A DNA stretch of 64,000 bases from CAWHNT01 sp963830775 (lineage in GTDB: Bacteria; Pseudomonadota; Alphaproteobacteria; Geminicoccales; Geminicoccaceae). The stretch is taken from NCBI GenBank assembly GCA_963830775.1, contig CAWHNT010000032.1, positions 310,001 through 374,000 on the forward strand, given 5' to 3'. The notes under the pieces were generated by a model. The model saw only the letters and a list, made by a program, of their open reading frames with translations. It was not told the origin of the DNA and ran no database searches. The position numbers were made by a program, and so were the translations under genes. Of the stretch, positions 26,231 through 33,594 are shown in pieces. Within the stretch, counting starts at the first letter, position 1, and each line of letters begins with the position of its first letter.

Positions 26231-26295
26231 CGCTGAGCTGCTGTCGCTAGCAAGTACGGTAGGCGCTGGAACTCGCAGCGAGCTGCCGCCTGACA

Positions 26296-27777
26296 CTAGG
26301 CAGCCTTGAGCCCATAGGGCAGCACGTCGAACCCGGCCGCCTCCTCCAGCGCCTTGCCGACACGGAACACCGTGGCCTCGTCCCAGGCGCGGCCGATCAC
26401 CTGCAGGCCCAGCGGCAGGCCGTCGGCGGAGAGGCCGGCGGGGACCGAGAGGCCGGGGAGGCCGGCGAGGCTCGTGGGCACGGTGAAGACGTCGTTGAGG
26501 TACATGGCGACCGGGTCGTCCATCTTGTCGCCGGCGCGGAAGGCGGCCGAGGGGGCCGTGGGCGTCAGGATGGCGTCGCAGCGCTCGAAGGCGGCCGTGA
26601 AGTCGTCGGCGATGCGGCGGCGGACCTTCTGCGCCTTCACGTAGTAGGCGTCGTAGTAGCCGGCGGAGAGGACGTAGGTGCCGATCAGGACACGGCGGCG
26701 GACCTCGGCGCCGAAGCCCTCGCCGCGGGTCTTGCGGTAGGTGTCGGCGAGGTTGCGGCCCTCGACGCGGAGGCCGTAGCGCATGCCGTCATAGCGGGCG
26801 AGGTTGGAGGAGGCCTCGGCCGGGGCCACGATGTAGTAGGTGGGCAGCGCGTATTTCGTGTGGGGAAGCGAGATCTCGACCGGCTCCGCACCCTGCGCGC
26901 GCAGCCAGTCGGCACCCTGCCGCCAGATCGCCTCGATCTCGGCCGGCATGCCGTCGACGCGGTATTCCACAGGCAGGCCGATGCGCAGGCCCCGCACGTC
27001 GCCGGCGAGCGTGCCGGACCAGTCCGGGACCTCGAGGTCGGCCGAGGTGCTGTCCATGGGGTCGTAGCCGGCCATGGCCTGGAGCATCAGGGCGCAGTCC
27101 AGGACCGTGCGGCCGAAGCAGCCGGCCTGGTCGAGCGAGCTGGCGAAGGCGATGGTGCCCCAGCGCGAGCAGCGGCCGTAGGTGGGCTTGATGCCGGCGA
27201 TGCCGCAGAAGGCGGCGGGCTGGCGGATCGAGCCGCCGGTGTCGGTGCCGGTGGCGCCCAGCGCTATCCGGGCAGCCACCGCGGCAGCCGAGCCGCCGGA
27301 GCTGCCGCCGGGGACGAGGTCGTTGTTGTCGCCGGAGCGCGTCCAGGGGTTGCGGACGCTGCCGTAGTAGGAGGTCATGTTCGACGAGCCCATGGCGAAC
27401 TCGTCGAGGTTGGTCTTGCCGAGGCAGACGGCACCCGCTTCCCAGAGCTTGCGGGTGACCGTCGACTCGTAGGGCGGGATGAAGCCGTCCAGGATGTGCG
27501 AGCCGGCGGTGGTCAGCACGCCCTCGGTGCAGAACAGGTCCTTGATCGCGACCGGCAGGCCTTCGAGGAGGCCGCCCTCGCCGCGGGCCAGCCGGGCGTC
27601 CGCGGCCTCGGCCATGGCGAGCGCCTTCTCGGGCGTCTCGGTGATGAAGGCGTTCAGCGAGCGCGCCGCCTCGACGGCCGCGACATGGGCTTGTGCCAGC
27701 TCGCGGGCGGAGAAGGCCCGGCGCTTCAGCCCGTCGCGGGCGGCGGCCAGGGTGAGCCCGGTCAGCTCCGTCATCAT
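26296..27777 (-). CDS. gatA: Asp-tRNA(Asn)/Glu-tRNA(Gln) amidotransferase subunit A
   Basis: A 493-residue amidase-signature enzyme. The Ser-cisSer-Lys triad is visible: Lys79 in GLPVAIKDLF, Ser159 in VPGGSSGGSAAAV and Ser183 in TDTGGSIRQPA. It frees ammonia from glutamine for GatB. Its ATG overlaps the gatC stop by 4 bases, so translation is coupled. Full length for the family. Confidence 0.97.
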   Translation of the reverse strand: MMTELTGLTLAAARDGLKRRAFSARELAQAHVAAVEAARSLNAFITETPEKALAMAEAADARLARGEGGLLEGLPVAIKDLFCTEGVLTTAGSHILDGFIPPYESTVTRKLWEAGAVCLGKTNLDEFAMGSSNMTSYYGSVRNPWTRSGDNNDLVPGGSSGGSAAAVAARIALGATGTDTGGSIRQPAAFCGIAGIKPTYGRCSRWGTIAFASSLDQAGCFGRTVLDCALMLQAMAGYDPMDSTSADLEVPDWSGTLAGDVRGLRIGLPVEYRVDGMPAEIEAIWRQGADWLRAQGAEPVEISLPHTKYALPTYYIVAPAEASSNLARYDGMRYGLRVEGRNLADTYRKTRGEGFGAEVRRRVLIGTYVLSAGYYDAYYVKAQKVRRRIADDFTAAFERCDAILTPTAPSAAFRAGDKMDDPVAMYLNDVFTVPTSLAGLPGLSVPAGLSADGLPLGLQVIGRAWDEATVFRVGKALEEAAGFDVLPYGLKAA

Positions 27778-28061
27778 TCCACCACCTTCGGCACGACGAA
27801 GTAGCCGTCATGCGCGGAGGGCGCGTTGCGCAACACCTCGGCGGCACGCCCGCCGTCGGTCACCTCGTCCGCCCGCCAGTGGCGCCTGATCGGCATCACG
27901 GCGCGCAGCGGCTCGACCTCGGCCGTGTCGACCTCGCCCAGCTGCTCGATCCAGCCCAGGATGCCGGAGAGCTCCTGGGCCAGGCGGTCGAGATCGCCTT
28001 CCGGCACCTCAATACGGGCGAGGGTCGCGATGCGCATCACCGCGGCCTTGTCGAGCGACAT
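27774..28061 (-). CDS. gatC: Asp-tRNA(Asn)/Glu-tRNA(Gln) amidotransferase subunit C
   Basis: A 95-residue GatC with KAAVMRIATLARIEVPEGDL, EQLGEVDTAEVEPLRAVMP and the C-terminal NAPSAHDGYFVVPKVVE. It wraps around GatA and stabilises the GatAB complex. It is the first gene of the gatC-gatA unit and overlaps gatA by 4 bases. Confidence 0.96.
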   Translation of the reverse strand: MSLDKAAVMRIATLARIEVPEGDLDRLAQELSGILGWIEQLGEVDTAEVEPLRAVMPIRRHWRADEVTDGGRAAEVLRNAPSAHDGYFVVPKVVE

Positions 28062-28141
28062 GCGGGTCTCCGGGGAGGAACATGCGGATGGCCAATGACC
28101 GGGAACCTACACACCACCGCGAGGGCTGACAACCGGTATGT

Positions 28142-28208
28142 GCATGCGCACGCGCTAGCGAAGCGCATGCGTCCCAGCTATGCTCAACCGACCAGCTGGA
28201 GGTCGGTT
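28142..28208 (+). promoter_or_regulatory. VapBC leader with two inverted repeats
   Basis: Two perfect 8-base inverted repeats lie before vapB. One is 28142-28149 with 28163-28170. The other is 28186-28193 with 28201-28208, ending directly before the ATG. The second would fold over the GGAGG (28198-28202) that serves as ribosome-binding site. Type II antitoxins of this kind repress their own promoter by binding such palindromes, so the first is a likely operator. Confidence 0.5.
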
Positions 28209-28442
28209 ATGGCTACCTTGACCATCCGCAACCTGGACGATGCCGTCTATCTACAGCTCAAGGCTCGGGCCCGGCAACATCAGCGCTCGATCGAAGCTGA
28301 AGCTCGCGTGATCCTGGGCAACGGCGTTCGCCCGGACCGAGAGGCGGCGATCCGTCGGATCGACGAGATTCGCCGGTCCCTGGAAGGCAAGTTCACCGGC
28401 GACACCACTGCCTGGATCCGGGAGGAGCGGGACTCGCATTAG
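28209..28442 (+). CDS. Ribbon-helix-helix antitoxin, FitA/VapB-like
   Basis: A 77-residue protein, MATLTIRNLDDAVYLQLKAR and then ARQHQRSIEAEARVIL, the standard FitA/VapB ribbon-helix-helix DNA-binding half. The C-terminal 35 residues, IDEIRRSLEGKF...TAWIREERDSH, should wrap the PIN toxin. The stop overlaps the toxin GTG by one base. It should repress the operon together with VapC. Confidence 0.88.
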   Translation: MATLTIRNLDDAVYLQLKARARQHQRSIEAEARVILGNGVRPDREAAIRRIDEIRRSLEGKFTGDTTAWIREERDSH

Positions 28443-28858
28443 TGCTCGTGATCGACGCCAGTGTCGCCACGCTCTGGTTCCTTCCCCAGCAGCGCAGCCC
28501 CGAGGCTCGCGCTGTCCTGGGTCTGCCGCGGGCGCTGATAGCCCCGGCACTGCTTCAGCTCGAGGTCGGCTCGGCATTGCTGCGGGCCGTCCGACGCCGC
28601 GAGATGCAGCCCGAGATCGCACGCGAAAGCGTGCTCGACGTGCTGCCCGAAGCGGTCGAGCTGATGGAGGTGCCGGGTTTGCTGCCGCAGGCCTATGCCC
28701 TGGCTTCGGATCACGGCGGCTCCCTGGCGGATGCCATGTATATCGTTCTCGCCCGGAACAGCGGAGCGCTGCTGATCACCGAAGACGCTCAAATGCACGC
28801 CGTCGCTTTCAGAGCCCGCGTCCCGGCGCGGTTGCTCGGCGACGGGCCGATTCCATAG
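28442..28858 (+). CDS. vapC: PIN-domain toxin VapC
   Basis: A 138-residue PIN-domain RNase starting at GTG 28442 (MLVIDASVATLWFLPQQRSP). The four acidic active-site residues are Asp5, Glu41 (LQLEVGSAL), Asp97 (SLADAMYIVLA) and Asp115 (LLITEDAQ). VapC toxins cut tRNA or rRNA. All catalytic residues are present and the antitoxin frame is open, so this is the one intact type II pair in the window. Confidence 0.92.
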   Translation: MLVIDASVATLWFLPQQRSPEARAVLGLPRALIAPALLQLEVGSALLRAVRRREMQPEIARESVLDVLPEAVELMEVPGLLPQAYALASDHGGSLADAMYIVLARNSGALLITEDAQMHAVAFRARVPARLLGDGPIP

Positions 28859-28871
28859 GTTCCTCGCCGAC

Positions 28872-29345
28872 GTGGCTGTCGCCATCAGCTCGTTCCGCTT
28901 GCGCCTAGCCTCCCGAGGCTCCCTCCTCGCCCTCGATGCCAGCAAGCGCCGCATCGGGCTAGCCGGTACCGATCCCGAGCGGCGGCTAGTGACACCGCTG
29001 CTGACCTTCGCGCGCGGGAAGTGGGCGCAGGACACGGCACGCCTCTCGGCCGTGATCCGCGAGCGCGAGGTGGTGGGGCTGGTCGTGGGCCTTCCGCTCA
29101 ACATGGACGGGAGCGAGGGGCCGATGACGCAGGCCGCGCGGGCGTTGGCGCGGAACCTGGAGGCGGCGTTCGGGCTGCCGGTGCTGCTCCAGGACGAGCG
29201 GCTCACGACCTTTGCCGTGCGGGACGCGATCGAGGAGGGGCGGCTGCCGCGGCCGAAGCGGCGGGACGAGCCGCTCGACCACTACGCGGCAGCGGTGATC
29301 CTTGAGGATGCTCTGGCAGCCCTGGCGCGAGCAGGCGGCAGCTGA
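28872..29345 (+). CDS. ruvX: Putative pre-16S rRNA nuclease / Holliday junction resolvase (YqgF)
   Basis: A 157-residue RNase H-like protein starting at GTG 28872. It has LLALDASKRRIGLAGTDPE with the first Asp, VGLVVGLPLNMDGSEGPM, LLQDERLTTF with the D-E-R-L-T-T motif, and a final LDHYAAAVILEDAL with the last Asp. YqgF/RuvX trims the 5' end of 16S rRNA. It is usually next to gatC in this bacterial class; here vapBC has slipped between them. Confidence 0.93.
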   Translation: MAVAISSFRLRLASRGSLLALDASKRRIGLAGTDPERRLVTPLLTFARGKWAQDTARLSAVIREREVVGLVVGLPLNMDGSEGPMTQAARALARNLEAAFGLPVLLQDERLTTFAVRDAIEEGRLPRPKRRDEPLDHYAAAVILEDALAALARAGGS

Positions 29346-29380
29346 GCGCAGCGTTGCGAAGCCGGAGTTTTATCGGGCAG

Positions 29381-30754
29381 TCACAGGATTGCTTGCGAGC
29401 CCAATGCTGCCGGCAGCTCGAGCCGTGCCCGCAGGCCGCCCAGCCCGGAGGCTTCGAGGTGGACTCGGCCGCCATAGAGGTCGGCGAGGTCGCGGACGAT
29501 GGCGAGGCCCAGCCCGTTGCCGGGGACCGTCTCGTCCAGGCGCGTGCCGCGCGCGAAGGCCTGCTGGCGAGCCTCGTCGGGCAGGCCCGGCCCGTCATCG
29601 TCGACGGTGAGGACGAGGCGGCCGCCGACCAGCGAGGAGGCCAGGACGACGCGGCTCCGCGCCCACTTGGTGGCGTTGTCGAGCAGGTTGCCCAGCATCT
29701 CCTCGAGATCGGCGGCGACGCCGGCGAAGCGGTGGGCGGGGTCGACTTGGCTGTCGACCGTCACGCCGCGATCGGCGGCGAGGCGGCGGACCGCCGTCAC
29801 CACGCCGCCGGCGCACCGGCCGACGTCGGCCCAATCCACATGGCCGCGGCGCTGGCCGCCGGCACGGGCACGGGCTAGCTGGTGGTCGACGTGGGCCCGC
29901 ATGCGGCGCACCTCGGCCTCGATCAGGCGGGCCCGCTCGGCTGTCGGCCCGGTCGCCAGCGCCCCGGCCTCCAGTGCCACGAGCTGGAGCGAGGTCTTGA
30001 GCCCATGGGCGAGGTCGGCCGCCTGGGTGCGGGCACGGGTCAGCATCGCCTCGTTGTCGTCGAGGAGCGCGTCGAGCTCCTCCGCGAGCGGCCGGATCTC
30101 GGCCGGCAGGGCACCGCCGAGCCGGCTGGCCTCGCCCGTTCGGACGCGCGCGACCTCGCGGCGCAGACGTGCCAGGGGCCGCAGGCCCAGCTCCACCTGC
30201 ACGACGGCGGCGAGCAGGAGCAGGCCCGCCAGGATGGCGAGCGCCAGGGTAAGCAGACGGTCGAACCCGGCCGCGACCTCGTCGATCTCGGCCACGGGCA
30301 GCGCTGCCTGGAGCCGCAAGGGGCGGTCGGGCGCGCTGGCGAAGGCGACGACGCGCTCGACCACCCGCAGCCGTCCCGGCCCCGGCAGGTCGGCTGCACG
30401 ATGCAGCAGCGTGCCCGGCCGCTCGATCCTTGTCGGCGGGGGGATGGTCTGGTCCCACAGCGAGCGCGAACGCAGCGTCATGCCGCCGGGCACATCGATC
30501 TGCCAGTAGCGCCCGCCATAGGGGCGATGGAAGCGCGGGCCGGCGGGTTCGGCGGAGAGCCGCAACCCGTCCGCGTCCAGCACCGCCAGCGCTGCGAGCT
30601 GGTCGAGCGTACCGGCGAGCTCCGCGTCGTACTGCCAGGTGACATGGGCGCGGAACAGCCCGGAGAGCACTAGGCCGGTGGCGGCCAAGGCCAGGGCTAT
30701 CCACAGGCCGGCGCCGAGCAGCAGCCGAGCCCGCAGCGAGCCGCGCTCGATCAC
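29381..30754 (-). CDS. Sensor histidine kinase
   Basis: A 457-residue inner-membrane kinase. One helix lies at about 12-35, then a periplasmic domain (about 36-165), a second helix at 166-186, HAMP, and the dimerisation domain with His250 in DLAHGLKTSLQLVALEAGAL. The ATPase domain shows NLLDNATKWA (N box), VDDDGPGLP (G1) and GNGLGLAIVRDLADLYGG (G2). The layout is PhoQ-like. It overlaps the response-regulator gene upstream by 4 bases and forms an operon with it and a PepSY protein. Confidence 0.93.
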   Translation of the reverse strand: MIERGSLRARLLLGAGLWIALALAATGLVLSGLFRAHVTWQYDAELAGTLDQLAALAVLDADGLRLSAEPAGPRFHRPYGGRYWQIDVPGGMTLRSRSLWDQTIPPPTRIERPGTLLHRAADLPGPGRLRVVERVVAFASAPDRPLRLQAALPVAEIDEVAAGFDRLLTLALAILAGLLLLAAVVQVELGLRPLARLRREVARVRTGEASRLGGALPAEIRPLAEELDALLDDNEAMLTRARTQAADLAHGLKTSLQLVALEAGALATGPTAERARLIEAEVRRMRAHVDHQLARARAGGQRRGHVDWADVGRCAGGVVTAVRRLAADRGVTVDSQVDPAHRFAGVAADLEEMLGNLLDNATKWARSRVVLASSLVGGRLVLTVDDDGPGLPDEARQQAFARGTRLDETVPGNGLGLAIVRDLADLYGGRVHLEASGLGGLRARLELPAALGSQAIL

Positions 30755-31413
30755 GGCTGGTCGCCCATGCGGTAGCCGAGCCCGCGGACCGTGGCGATGG
30801 CGCCGCGGCCGAGCTTCCGCCGCAGGCGGCCGATCATGACCTCGATCGTGTTGGAGTCGCGGTCGAAGTCCTGGGCGTAGACGTGCTCGGTGAGCTCGGT
30901 CTGCGACACGACCCGGCCGGTGCCATGCATCAGGTAGGCGAGGATGCGGTACTCCAGTGCGGTGAGCACGACCGGGCGCCCGTCGACGGCGACCCGCGCG
31001 GTGCGGGTGTCGACCTCGATCCCGCCATGACGCAGCACCGGCGTGGCCCGCCCCGCCGCCCGCCGGAGCAGGGCCCGGACCCTTGCCAGCAGCTCCTCGA
31101 TGGCGAACGGCTTGCCGAGATAGTCGTCGGCACCGGCATCGATGCCTTCGACCTTCTCGCGCCAGCTGTCGCGCGCGGTGAGGATCAGGACCGGGAAGAC
31201 GAGGCCCGAGGACCGCCAGCGCCGCAGCACCGAGAGCCCGTCGAGGCGGGGCAGGCCGAGGTCCAGCACGGCCGCGTCGTAGGGCTCGGTCTCGCCCAGG
31301 AAGAGGGCCTCCTCGCCGTCGGCGGCACGGTCGACCGCGTAGCCGGCGGCCCGCAGCGCTTCCGCGACCGCGACCGCGATCCGCGGCTCATCCTCGACCA
31401 GCAGGATGCGCAC
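30751..31413 (-). CDS. OmpR/PhoP-type response regulator
   Basis: A 220-residue regulator from GTG 31413, VRILLVEDEP. The receiver has the phospho-acceptor Asp51 (AAVLDLGLPRLDGL), Thr79 and Lys101 (LGKPFAIEEL). The winged helix reads VVLTALEYRILAYLMHGTGR, DSNTIEVMIGRLRRKLG and VRGLGYRM. It should bind the four half-sites at 31778-31819, upstream of the PepSY gene that begins this operon. The GTG is chosen because the receiver starts there. Confidence 0.94.
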   Translation of the reverse strand: MRILLVEDEPRIAVAVAEALRAAGYAVDRAADGEEALFLGETEPYDAAVLDLGLPRLDGLSVLRRWRSSGLVFPVLILTARDSWREKVEGIDAGADDYLGKPFAIEELLARVRALLRRAAGRATPVLRHGGIEVDTRTARVAVDGRPVVLTALEYRILAYLMHGTGRVVSQTELTEHVYAQDFDRDSNTIEVMIGRLRRKLGRGAIATVRGLGYRMGDQP

Positions 31414-31417
31414 GCTC

Positions 31418-31750
31418 TCACTCCGGGCCGAACTCGCCGGTGCTGTCGCGGCTGTCCAGGATCGTCCTATCCTGCGCGTCGACATAGGTCTCGACCAGCA
31501 TGCCCTGCGGCGTGAGGACTTCCACCTCGTACACGTAGCGGCCGTTGCGGCGCTCGAGCTCGACCTCGATGACCGTGCCCGGCACCCGCTCCGCCACGGT
31601 GGCCAGGATGTCCGGCAGCGGCGCTATCTCCCCCGCGCGCAAGGCCCGCAGCGCCCGGTCATGGCCGTCGTCGGGCTGGGCCGCGGCCGGGTCCAGCGCC
31701 GAGGCCGCGAGGGCCAGCAGGAGAGAGGCTGGGCGCAGGCTGGTCATCAT
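31418..31750 (-). CDS. Exported PepSY-like protein at the head of the two-component operon
   Basis: About 110 residues with a signal peptide (MMTSLRPASLLLALAASALD). The mature part has REIAPLP-like spacing ending in ILATVAERVPGTVIEVELER, NGRYVYEVEVLTPQGMLVET and YVDAQDRTILDSR, the PepSY fold. It lies 4 bases before the response regulator start. PepSY proteins in such operons are thought to act as periplasmic inhibitors or sensors; here it may tune the kinase. Confidence 0.82.
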   Translation of the reverse strand: MMTSLRPASLLLALAASALDPAAAQPDDGHDRALRALRAGEIAPLPDILATVAERVPGTVIEVELERRNGRYVYEVEVLTPQGMLVETYVDAQDRTILDSRDSTGEFGPE

Positions 31751-31777
31751 GATGGGCACCACCTCTGGCGAAGGCTG

Positions 31778-31819
31778 GCTGAACCGCGGCTGAACGCGCG
31801 GTTCAGGCTCGCTTCAGGC
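31778..31819. promoter_or_regulatory. Four OmpR-type half-sites in the divergent promoter
   Basis: GCTGAAC occurs at 31778 and again at 31789, exactly 11 bases apart. The inverted form TTCAGGC occurs at 31802 and 31813, again 11 apart. Tandem hexamers on an 11-base pitch are how OmpR/PhoP-family dimers bind. The site lies between the divergent PepSY genes at 31750 and 31890, so one regulator can control both operons, including its own. Confidence 0.65.
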
Positions 31820-31889
31820 CGGGGCCCCTATCAGCCGGATCGCGGGACCGAGCAACGGCCCGCCGAATCGGACCTGTTGGAGCATTGTC

Positions 31890-32174
31890 ATGCACGTTCG
31901 TACTGCACTTCTGGGCCTGGCCACCGTCGCCTCGCTGGGCCTCCTGGCCGGCGGTCCAGCCTCCGCGGCCGACCTCTGTAAGGCGCACCCCAAGGCTCAG
32001 TGGATGAAGCCGGACGCGATCCGGAGCAAGGCCGAGGGCATGGGCTACGAGGTGCGCAAGGTCGGCGAGGAGGATGGCTGCTGGGAGGTCAAGGGAACCA
32101 AGGACGGCAAGCGGGTCGAGGCCTATTTCGACCCGGTGACGGGCGACGTCGTCAAGGTCAAGGGCGAGTCTTGA
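31890..32174 (+). CDS. Exported PepSY-domain protein
   Basis: A 94-residue protein. A signal peptide (MHVRTALLGLATVASLGLLA) precedes a single PepSY_2-type domain: KAEGMGYEVRKVGEEDGCWE, VKGTKDGKRVEAYFDPVTGD and VVKVKG. It is in the operon with cytochrome b561 and shares a 4-base TTGA overlap with it. Likely periplasmic; the ligand is not known. Confidence 0.88.
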   Translation: MHVRTALLGLATVASLGLLAGGPASAADLCKAHPKAQWMKPDAIRSKAEGMGYEVRKVGEEDGCWEVKGTKDGKRVEAYFDPVTGDVVKVKGES

Positions 32175-32731
32175 CCACGGACGGCACCGCCGCCCAGGCC
32201 GGCCGCATGTTGCGGCCGGCCGAGGTGCGGGTCTGGGACCCCGTGGTGAGGCTCTTCCACTGGAGCCTCGTCACGGCCTTCGCGACCGCCTGGCTCTCCG
32301 AGACGGGCGAGACCCTCCACAACACGGCCGGCTACGTGGTGCTGGGCCTGGTCGCAATCCGCCTGCTCTGGGGCTTCGTGGGCGGCCGGCACGCCCGGTT
32401 CGCGGCCTTCGTGCGCTCGCCGGCGGAGATCATGCGCTACCTGCGCCAGCTCGCCCAGGGGAAGGCTGCCCGCCATCTCGGCCACAACCCCGCGGGCGGG
32501 GCCATGATCGTGGCCCTGCTGGCGATGGTGGCGCTAACCGCCGGCAGCGGCTGGCTTTCGATCACCGACCGCTTCTGGGGTGTTGCGTGGGTCGAGGAGC
32601 TGCATGAGACGGCGGCCGACCTCACCCTTGCGCTCGTTGGCCTGCATGTTCTGGGCGTGCTGGTCAGCAGCCTGCTGCACCGCGAGAACCTCGTGCTCGC
32701 CATGATCACAGGCCGGAAACGAATCGACTGA
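32171..32731 (+). CDS. Cytochrome b561-family membrane protein
   Basis: A 186-residue four-helix membrane protein read from TTG 32171, which overlaps the upstream stop. An ATG at 32207 is the alternative. Histidines that could bind two haems sit at 30 (VVRLFHWSL), 50 (ETLHNTAGY), 145 (VEELHETAADL) and 159 (GLHVLG), as in the bacterial cytochrome b561/Ni-hydrogenase cytochrome b fold. It carries electrons across or within the inner membrane. Its pairing with PepSY proteins is common in Proteobacteria. Confidence 0.9.
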   Translation: MTTDGTAAQAGRMLRPAEVRVWDPVVRLFHWSLVTAFATAWLSETGETLHNTAGYVVLGLVAIRLLWGFVGGRHARFAAFVRSPAEIMRYLRQLAQGKAARHLGHNPAGGAMIVALLAMVALTAGSGWLSITDRFWGVAWVEELHETAADLTLALVGLHVLGVLVSSLLHRENLVLAMITGRKRID

Positions 32732-32742
32732 GGAAGTGCTCT

Positions 32743-33246
32743 TTGGCCGCCATGCTCCTGCCTCTGGTATGGCTGCTGATGCCGGCCATGGGCTACTTCG
32801 TGGTCCAAAAGTCCACGGATGTGGCGCAGCTGGTGATGGCGGCACCGGTGCCGCTCACCCACGCGGTGCGCGATGCCGAGGCCATCACCTCCGGCACCGT
32901 GACGCGCGCCTATATCGGGAGCCGCCGCGGATGGTGGGGCTATGTGCTGGTCGTGCAGGGACAGGGTGGCTCGCAGCGTCTCTGGGTCGATCCGGAGACG
33001 GGCAAGATCAGGGCCCATGGCAAGGGTGGCCTGCAGCGCTCGCTGCCGGCGAACGCCATGCCTTTGGGGGCGCTGATCGAGGCGGCGGAGCGCCGGGCCG
33101 GCGGCCGGGCGATGTCCGCCGACGGCACCTACCTGGACGGCCGGCCGGCCATCGAGGTCCATGTCGTAACGGCTGAGCGCGAGGTCGAGGTCTACCTGGA
33201 CGTCTATACCGCGGAGACACTGGTGGCCGTGGACGAGAGGCGCTGA
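32743..33246 (+). CDS. PepSY-like membrane-anchored or exported protein
   Basis: A 167-residue protein with an N-terminal hydrophobic helix (MLLPLVWLLMPAMGYFVV from the ATG at 32752; the TTG at 32743 is the alternative). Two PepSY-like repeats follow: WWGYVLVVQGQGGSQRLWVD with PETGKIRAHG, and ALIEAAERRAGGRAMSAD with EVYLDVYTAETLVAVDE. It is the third gene of the PepSY-b561 operon. Function inferred only from context. Confidence 0.7.
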   Translation: MAAMLLPLVWLLMPAMGYFVVQKSTDVAQLVMAAPVPLTHAVRDAEAITSGTVTRAYIGSRRGWWGYVLVVQGQGGSQRLWVDPETGKIRAHGKGGLQRSLPANAMPLGALIEAAERRAGGRAMSADGTYLDGRPAIEVHVVTAEREVEVYLDVYTAETLVAVDERR

Positions 33247-33321
33247 GCGGGCGCTCGCGGGGTGCCTCGGGAACCGAGCCTTCCGGCACCCGGTTGCATG
33301 CTGGAACAGTGGGAGGCCCCG

Positions 33322-33576
33322 ATGCGTGAGAACGAGGCGAAGCGGCCGCCTCAGGCCGATGCGGGTGTGCGGGACGAGGCGGTGCGGCAGGAGAGGAGCG
33401 GACCACGGGAGCATGCCACCCGGGAGGCGGTCCGCAAGGACCAGCAGTCGGTCGAGGAGATGATGAAGCCGGGGGCACCGCCCGATCCGGGGATGGAGGA
33501 GGATTACGGCAAGCGGAGCGGCGAGGTGCCCTCCGAGGAGCCCGGCAACCGGGCGAAGGGGCCGCCGGCTACCTGA
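33322..33576 (+). CDS. Small hydrophilic protein of unknown function
   Basis: An 84-residue highly charged protein (MRENEAKRPPQADAGVRDEA...) without membrane segments, rich in Glu, Arg and Pro and probably disordered. GGGAGG precedes the ATG at 33322. I recognise no family. Coding is supported by the RBS and the regular amino-acid use, but it is short. Confidence 0.45.
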   Translation: MRENEAKRPPQADAGVRDEAVRQERSGPREHATREAVRKDQQSVEEMMKPGAPPDPGMEEDYGKRSGEVPSEEPGNRAKGPPAT

Positions 33577-33594
33577 GCCGGCCCAGGGGCATGG

